DNA from: Verrucomicrobiia bacterium
GTDB lineage: Bacteria; Verrucomicrobiota; Verrucomicrobiia; Limisphaerales; DSYF01
DNA: 64,000 nt
Assembly: GCA_035765895.1 (NCBI GenBank)
Contig: DASTWL010000008.1
Coordinates: forward strand, 1-64,000
Direction: 5' to 3'
A program made the position numbers and the translations under genes. Positions 60,676-64,000 of the stretch are shown one piece after another. Every line of letters starts with the position of its first letter. The stretch's first letter is position 1. A model generated the notes under the pieces. The model did not search any database, was not told the DNA's origin, and saw nothing but the letters and a program-made list of their open reading frames with translations.

Positions 60676-61187
60676 AACATGATTTTCCCGAGAATGCGCT
60701 CCCGTTTGGCAATCCCAAACGTGTGATCCTGCATCGGCATGGAGCGGTTGTCGCCCACCACGAAATATTCATCCGCGCCAAGCGTGACCGGTGCCCGCTC
60801 CCAGTCCGAAACCAGCTTCAAATACGGTTCGTCAAGCGGTGTGCCGTTCACCACGATGCGGCCGCGCTGGAACGCGATGGTTTCGCCCGGCAGGCCAACC
60901 ACGCGTTTCAGCAGCATCACGCTTTTCCCGGCGAACCGGATGCCGACCACGTCCCCGCGTAGCGGCTCGTGCCGCCAGTAGGCGAGCCGGTTCAGAAAGT
61001 TGACACTGTGATTGTGATATGTCGGCTCCATGCTGCCGCCCTGCACGCGGATGGGCAGAACGCAGCCCTTGAAGACCAGAATCGTCACGGCCGCCAGCAC
61101 GAGGCCGCGAACCAACGTGACGCGCGGGTTGCGGCCAATGGTCAGGCGGCGCAACCAGCCAATGGTTTGCTGGGATGGGGAACTCAC
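60672..61187 (-). CDS. lepB: Signal peptidase I
   Basis: A 171-aa type I signal peptidase that cleaves signal peptides of exported proteins at the outer face of the membrane. One membrane helix (about 27-43), catalytic Ser52 in 'VQGGSMEPTYHNH' and general-base Lys94 in 'VMLLKRVVGLPGE'. 'GDNRSMPMQDHTFG' is the conserved box E region. It is a short family member with little insertion. The start is GTG at 61187. First gene of a tightly spaced operon. A second, longer lepB may exist elsewhere. Confidence 0.92.
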   Translation of the reverse strand: MSSPSQQTIGWLRRLTIGRNPRVTLVRGLVLAAVTILVFKGCVLPIRVQGGSMEPTYHNHSVNFLNRLAYWRHEPLRGDVVGIRFAGKSVMLLKRVVGLPGETIAFQRGRIVVNGTPLDEPYLKLVSDWERAPVTLGADEYFVVGDNRSMPMQDHTFGIAKRERILGKIML

Positions 61188-61283
61188 CGAGCGCTGTGTG
61201 GTTAAATACCGTTACCCGCTGAGAGTTGCGCCCCGGATGCATTGACTCAAGCCCCGAGTCGGGCTGGGGCGGCGCGGTTCAGG

Positions 61284-61676
61284 TTAGCTTTTGCCGGTCG
61301 ATGAGGATGGCGGCATGGTGGGGTTCGGTGGTGTTGGTGGCTGGGTGAGCGAGGTCAGGTCGTCATCGTCCGGGATTTCAAGCGTTTCGGCAAAGTCCCG
61401 GCCGCTGCGTTCGAGAATCTTCCGCACCTGGGGCGACACCCATTTGCGCGGCCGCTGGCTGTGCTCCTGGGCGGCCTGCCTGAGACGGTAATGGCCCAGC
61501 CCATCGGTTTCGATGAGCCCTTCCTCCAGCAAGCGGGAGATGACCGGATAGGCCCATTGGGGTTCCTCCCGAAACCGCCGCTTGCCGCCGGCGCGCCGGG
61601 CGATTTCACGCGCGGACAGATAGTGCCGGGGCCAGCTTCTCAAATAATCGCAAATCTGACGTTCGTCGGAATCCAT
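61284..61676 (-). CDS. Winged-helix-like hypothetical protein, 130 aa
   Basis: A 130-aa protein with an N-terminal winged-helix-like region ('RQICDYLRSWPRHYLSAREI', 'YPVISRLLEEGLIETDGLGH') and a disordered Pro/Ser/Thr-rich C-terminal tail. It may be a DNA-binding protein, but no operator was identified. Function unknown. About 100 bp lie between it and lepB, and it is probably separate from that operon. Confidence 0.6.
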   Translation of the reverse strand: MDSDERQICDYLRSWPRHYLSAREIARRAGGKRRFREEPQWAYPVISRLLEEGLIETDGLGHYRLRQAAQEHSQRPRKWVSPQVRKILERSGRDFAETLEIPDDDDLTSLTQPPTPPNPTMPPSSSTGKS

Positions 61677-61775
61677 GCAATGGTGGGGACTCGGGAATGC
61701 TTCCGGTGCCGGGCGAATTGATTCGGCGCGTAATGCCGTAATCCGGTGCGGTGGACAAGCACAATCGGTGGTCGG

Positions 61776-62729
61776 TTAGAGCTGCTTGGCGATGAATTGT
61801 TCGAGCTTCACGGTGTCGGCCGCGAACAGCCGGATGCCTTCGGCGGTCTTTTCCGTCGCCATGGCGTTCTCATTCATCAGCCAGCGGAAAGACTTCTCCG
61901 TGACGACCAGCCGGGACATGTCGCTTTGTCGGGCAGTTTCGGGACTCAGCTTTCGCGCCACGGTCCCGGAGCCCTGCTGCAATTCGCCGAGCAGGGCCGG
62001 GCTGATCGTCAGCAGGTCGCAGCCGGCCAGTTCGAGAATTTCCCCCTTGTTGCGGAAGCTCGCGCCCATCACCTCCGTCGGGTGACCGAACTTTTTGTAG
62101 TAGGTGTAAATCTCCTTCACGGAGGTCACGCCCGGATCGTCCGCCGGCGCGTAAGCCTGATTCGTTTTGGCCTTATACCAGTCGAGAATCCGGCCGACAA
62201 ACGGCGAGATCAACCGGGCGCCGGCCTCGGCGCAGGCGACCGCCTGGGCCAGGGAGAACAGCAGCGTCATGTTGCAGTTGATGCCGTCGCGTTGCAGCAC
62301 CTCCGCGGCGCGAATGCCCTCCCAGGTGGAGGCAATCTTGATCAGGATGCGTTCCCGCGGGATGCCGTGCTGCGCATACAACGCGATGAATTTATTCGCC
62401 TTCTTGACGAGGCCGTCCGTGTCGAAGGACAGGTTGGCGTCGGTTTCCGTGGAAACGCGGCCGGGCACGATCTTCAGAATCTCCCCGCCAAACAAGACCA
62501 GCAGCCGGTCCACGATTTCCTTCACCAGTGCGTCGCCCGCAAGGTTCGTTTGCCGGGCATCGGCCATGGCCTTTTCGAGGACGGGCGCGTATTCCGGCAT
62601 GGTGGCCGCCTTCAGGATCAGCGACGGATTCGTGGTCGCATCCTGCGGCGCATATTGTTTCAGCGTGGCGAAGTCACCGCTGTCGGCGACGACGGTGGTG
62701 AACTGCTTGAGTTGATCGAGTTCGTTCAT
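61776..62729 (-). CDS. tal: Transaldolase
   Basis: A 317-aa transaldolase of the E. coli TalB type, transferring dihydroxyacetone units between sugar phosphates in the pentose phosphate pathway. Seen: '[18 protein letters not shown]', the Schiff-base Lys in '[19 protein letters not shown]', '[20 protein letters not shown]', and '[13 protein letters not shown]'. Full length. Divergent from the epimerase gene, whose start is 129 bp away. Confidence 0.95.
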   Translation of the reverse strand: MNELDQLKQFTTVVADSGDFATLKQYAPQDATTNPSLILKAATMPEYAPVLEKAMADARQTNLAGDALVKEIVDRLLVLFGGEILKIVPGRVSTETDANLSFDTDGLVKKANKFIALYAQHGIPRERILIKIASTWEGIRAAEVLQRDGINCNMTLLFSLAQAVACAEAGARLISPFVGRILDWYKAKTNQAYAPADDPGVTSVKEIYTYYKKFGHPTEVMGASFRNKGEILELAGCDLLTISPALLGELQQGSGTVARKLSPETARQSDMSRLVVTEKSFRWLMNENAMATEKTAEGIRLFAADTVKLEQFIAKQL

Positions 62730-62858
62730 ACGGCATCAGATCAGAATTCGGCATTGACCGGACAGGCCCATCATCGGCCCGTTGCGCGGTGAGCGCAACC
62801 CTGCTGTTCGCACAGCGCAGGCTGGCAATCGCCCGCGCGAACCCTAAACTGACGGCAC

Positions 62859-63890
62859 ATGGCAACCCCTTGGGAAACGGTGCAGCAACAATTGTCCGCC
62901 GCGCCGCGCCGCTGGCTCGTGACCGGCGCCGCGGGCTTCATTGGTTCGCACCTGGTGGAATGTCTGCTGCGGCTCAACCAGCACGTGGTCGGGCTCGACA
63001 ACTTTGCCACCGGCAAACCCGCGAACCTCGATGAAGTGCGCGCCGCGCTCCCGGCCGCACAGTGGGCCCGCTTTCAACTGCAGCAAGGCGACATCTGCGA
63101 GCCGGCAGACTGTCAGCGCGCCTGCGCGGACGTCGAACTGGTCCTGCACCAGGCGGCGCTCGGCTCCGTGCCGTGGTCGCTGCACGATCCGCTCCGCACG
63201 CACGCCAGCAGCGTGACCGGTTTTCTCAACATGCTCGTGGCCGCCCGCGATGCCGGTGCCCGCCGGTTTGTTTACGCGTCCAGCAGCGCCGTCTATGGCG
63301 ATTCCGTCGAACTGCCCAAACGGGAGGACCACATCGGCCAGCCGCTTTCGCCTTACGCGGCGGCCAAGTGGATGGATGAAATCTATGCCGGCACCTTTGC
63401 CCGGGCCTACGGGATGGCGACGGTCGGGCTGCGTTACTTCAACGTCTTCGGCCCGCGGCAGGATCCCCGCAGCGCCTATTCCGCTGTCATTCCGCGCTGG
63501 GTCGCGGCGCTCGTCCGGGCGGAACCGGTCTTCATCAACGGCGACGGCCACACCAGCCGCGATTTTTGCTACGTGGCCAACGTGGTGCAGGCGAATGTGC
63601 GCGCGGCGTTGACGGACAATCCGGCCGCCCTGAATCAAATCTACAACGTGGCCGTGGGCGAGCGAACCTCGCTGAACGAACTGTTCGCCGCCCTGAAGGC
63701 GGAACTGGAAACGCGCGGCGTCGCGGTGGCCGGCGCGCAGCCAGCGCATCAGGAATTTCGGGCCGGGGACGTGCGGCATTCGTTGGCCGACATCGCGAAG
63801 GCGCGCCGGCTGCTCGGCTATGAGCCGGCGTTCAACCTCGCGGCCGGACTCAAACCCGCGATGGACTGGTATCTGAAGAACCTGCGGTGA
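62859..63890 (+). CDS. NAD-dependent sugar-nucleotide epimerase (WbpP/TviC-like)
   Basis: A 343-aa extended short-chain dehydrogenase. NAD-binding '[17 protein letters not shown]' (21-37), catalytic Ser/Thr region '[11 protein letters not shown]', and YXXXK at Tyr166 ('[11 protein letters not shown]'). '[20 protein letters not shown]' and '[14 protein letters not shown]' are typical of UDP-GlcNAc/UDP-GalNAc 4-epimerases. The extra N-terminal helix ('[13 protein letters not shown]') resembles WbpP/TviC. It likely supplies a sugar nucleotide for LPS or exopolysaccharide. A -10-like TAAACT (62845-62850) sits 8 bases before the ATG. Confidence 0.88.
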   Translation: MATPWETVQQQLSAAPRRWLVTGAAGFIGSHLVECLLRLNQHVVGLDNFATGKPANLDEVRAALPAAQWARFQLQQGDICEPADCQRACADVELVLHQAALGSVPWSLHDPLRTHASSVTGFLNMLVAARDAGARRFVYASSSAVYGDSVELPKREDHIGQPLSPYAAAKWMDEIYAGTFARAYGMATVGLRYFNVFGPRQDPRSAYSAVIPRWVAALVRAEPVFINGDGHTSRDFCYVANVVQANVRAALTDNPAALNQIYNVAVGERTSLNELFAALKAELETRGVAVAGAQPAHQEFRAGDVRHSLADIAKARRLLGYEPAFNLAAGLKPAMDWYLKNLR

Positions 63891-63912
63891 ACACCGTCGG
63901 CGCCGCGGCCAT

Positions 63913-64000
63913 TCATCCGTCGGAACGCATGGGCCAGTGGGCGGCGACCATGGCCTTGTAGCCGCCTTCAATCGAAGCGCAATTCCAATACCCCAAACGG
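63913..64000 (-). CDS. C-terminal end of a gene cut by the window edge
   Basis: On the minus strand a frame runs from the window edge to a TGA at 63915-63913. It reads '...LGYWNCASIEGGYKAMVAAH...', ending 'MRSDG'. The last residues have a rhodanese-like or transferase-like look ('GGYKAMVAA'), but 29 codons are too few to assign a family. Convergent with the epimerase. Confidence 0.4.
   Translation of the reverse strand, partial: RLGYWNCASIEGGYKAMVAAHWPMRSDG

Overview
The window is a GC-rich bacterial chromosome segment, most plausibly from a Verrucomicrobiota member of the Pedosphaera/Limisphaerales type. Lineage-typical features are a Wsp-like chemosensory operon, LpxI in lipid A synthesis (hence a Gram-negative envelope), a DUF1573/cytochrome c fusion, a DUF6807 lipoprotein, large ABC-2 permeases and 'accgcagagacgc'-type intergenic repeats. 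This assignment is inference; there is no rRNA gene to settle it. Few genes have a recognisable Shine-Dalgarno sequence, and several have a -10-like box about 9 bases before the start codon.

Layout. 1-2.2 kb: two uncharacterised genes and lpxI. 2.5-7.5 kb: a compact phosphorelay of a membrane histidine kinase, a single-domain response regulator and a 919-residue hybrid kinase. 7.5-16.7 kb: a flavin disulfide reductase, a DUF5069-like gene, a DUF6807 lipoprotein, a DUF2892 membrane protein, an RND efflux pair and a DUF1573-dihaem cytochrome fusion. 16.8-18.7 kb: leuA behind a Leu-rich leader peptide and a complete attenuator. 18.8-25.6 kb: rsuA, an RRM protein, cydAB, an FKBP, a Gre-type factor and a DMT transporter. 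25.8-30.5 kb: an ABC-F ATPase, then a repeat-rich, lower-GC accessory patch with a zinc-ribbon ORF and an AIPR-family (phage defence-like) gene. 30.5-33.2 kb: clpB.

33.2-43.2 kb (minus strand): a complete Wsp-type chemosensory operon, wspA-B-C-D-E-F. Where Pseudomonas has the diguanylate cyclase wspR, this operon has a multi-domain hybrid histidine kinase, which is frameshifted in this sequence. 43.3-49.7 kb: four tandem paralogous, internally duplicated ABC-2 permeases with no ATPase gene beside them. 50.3-51.4 kb: an alpha/beta-hydrolase lipoprotein gene interrupted by an in-frame TGA. 52.3-64 kb: tRNA-Thr(CGT), pgi, a SpoIIAA-like protein, a carboxylesterase, a 150-bp inverted-repeat element, an RF-like factor, aroC, a cupin, a small lipoprotein, a lepB-led four-gene operon, a transaldolase, a sugar-nucleotide epimerase and the end of a gene cut by the window edge.

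The strongest unusual items are the leuA attenuator, the Wsp operon with a kinase output, the four-permease array without an ATPase, the isolated AIPR gene among repeats, and two broken genes that may be real or sequencing/assembly errors.
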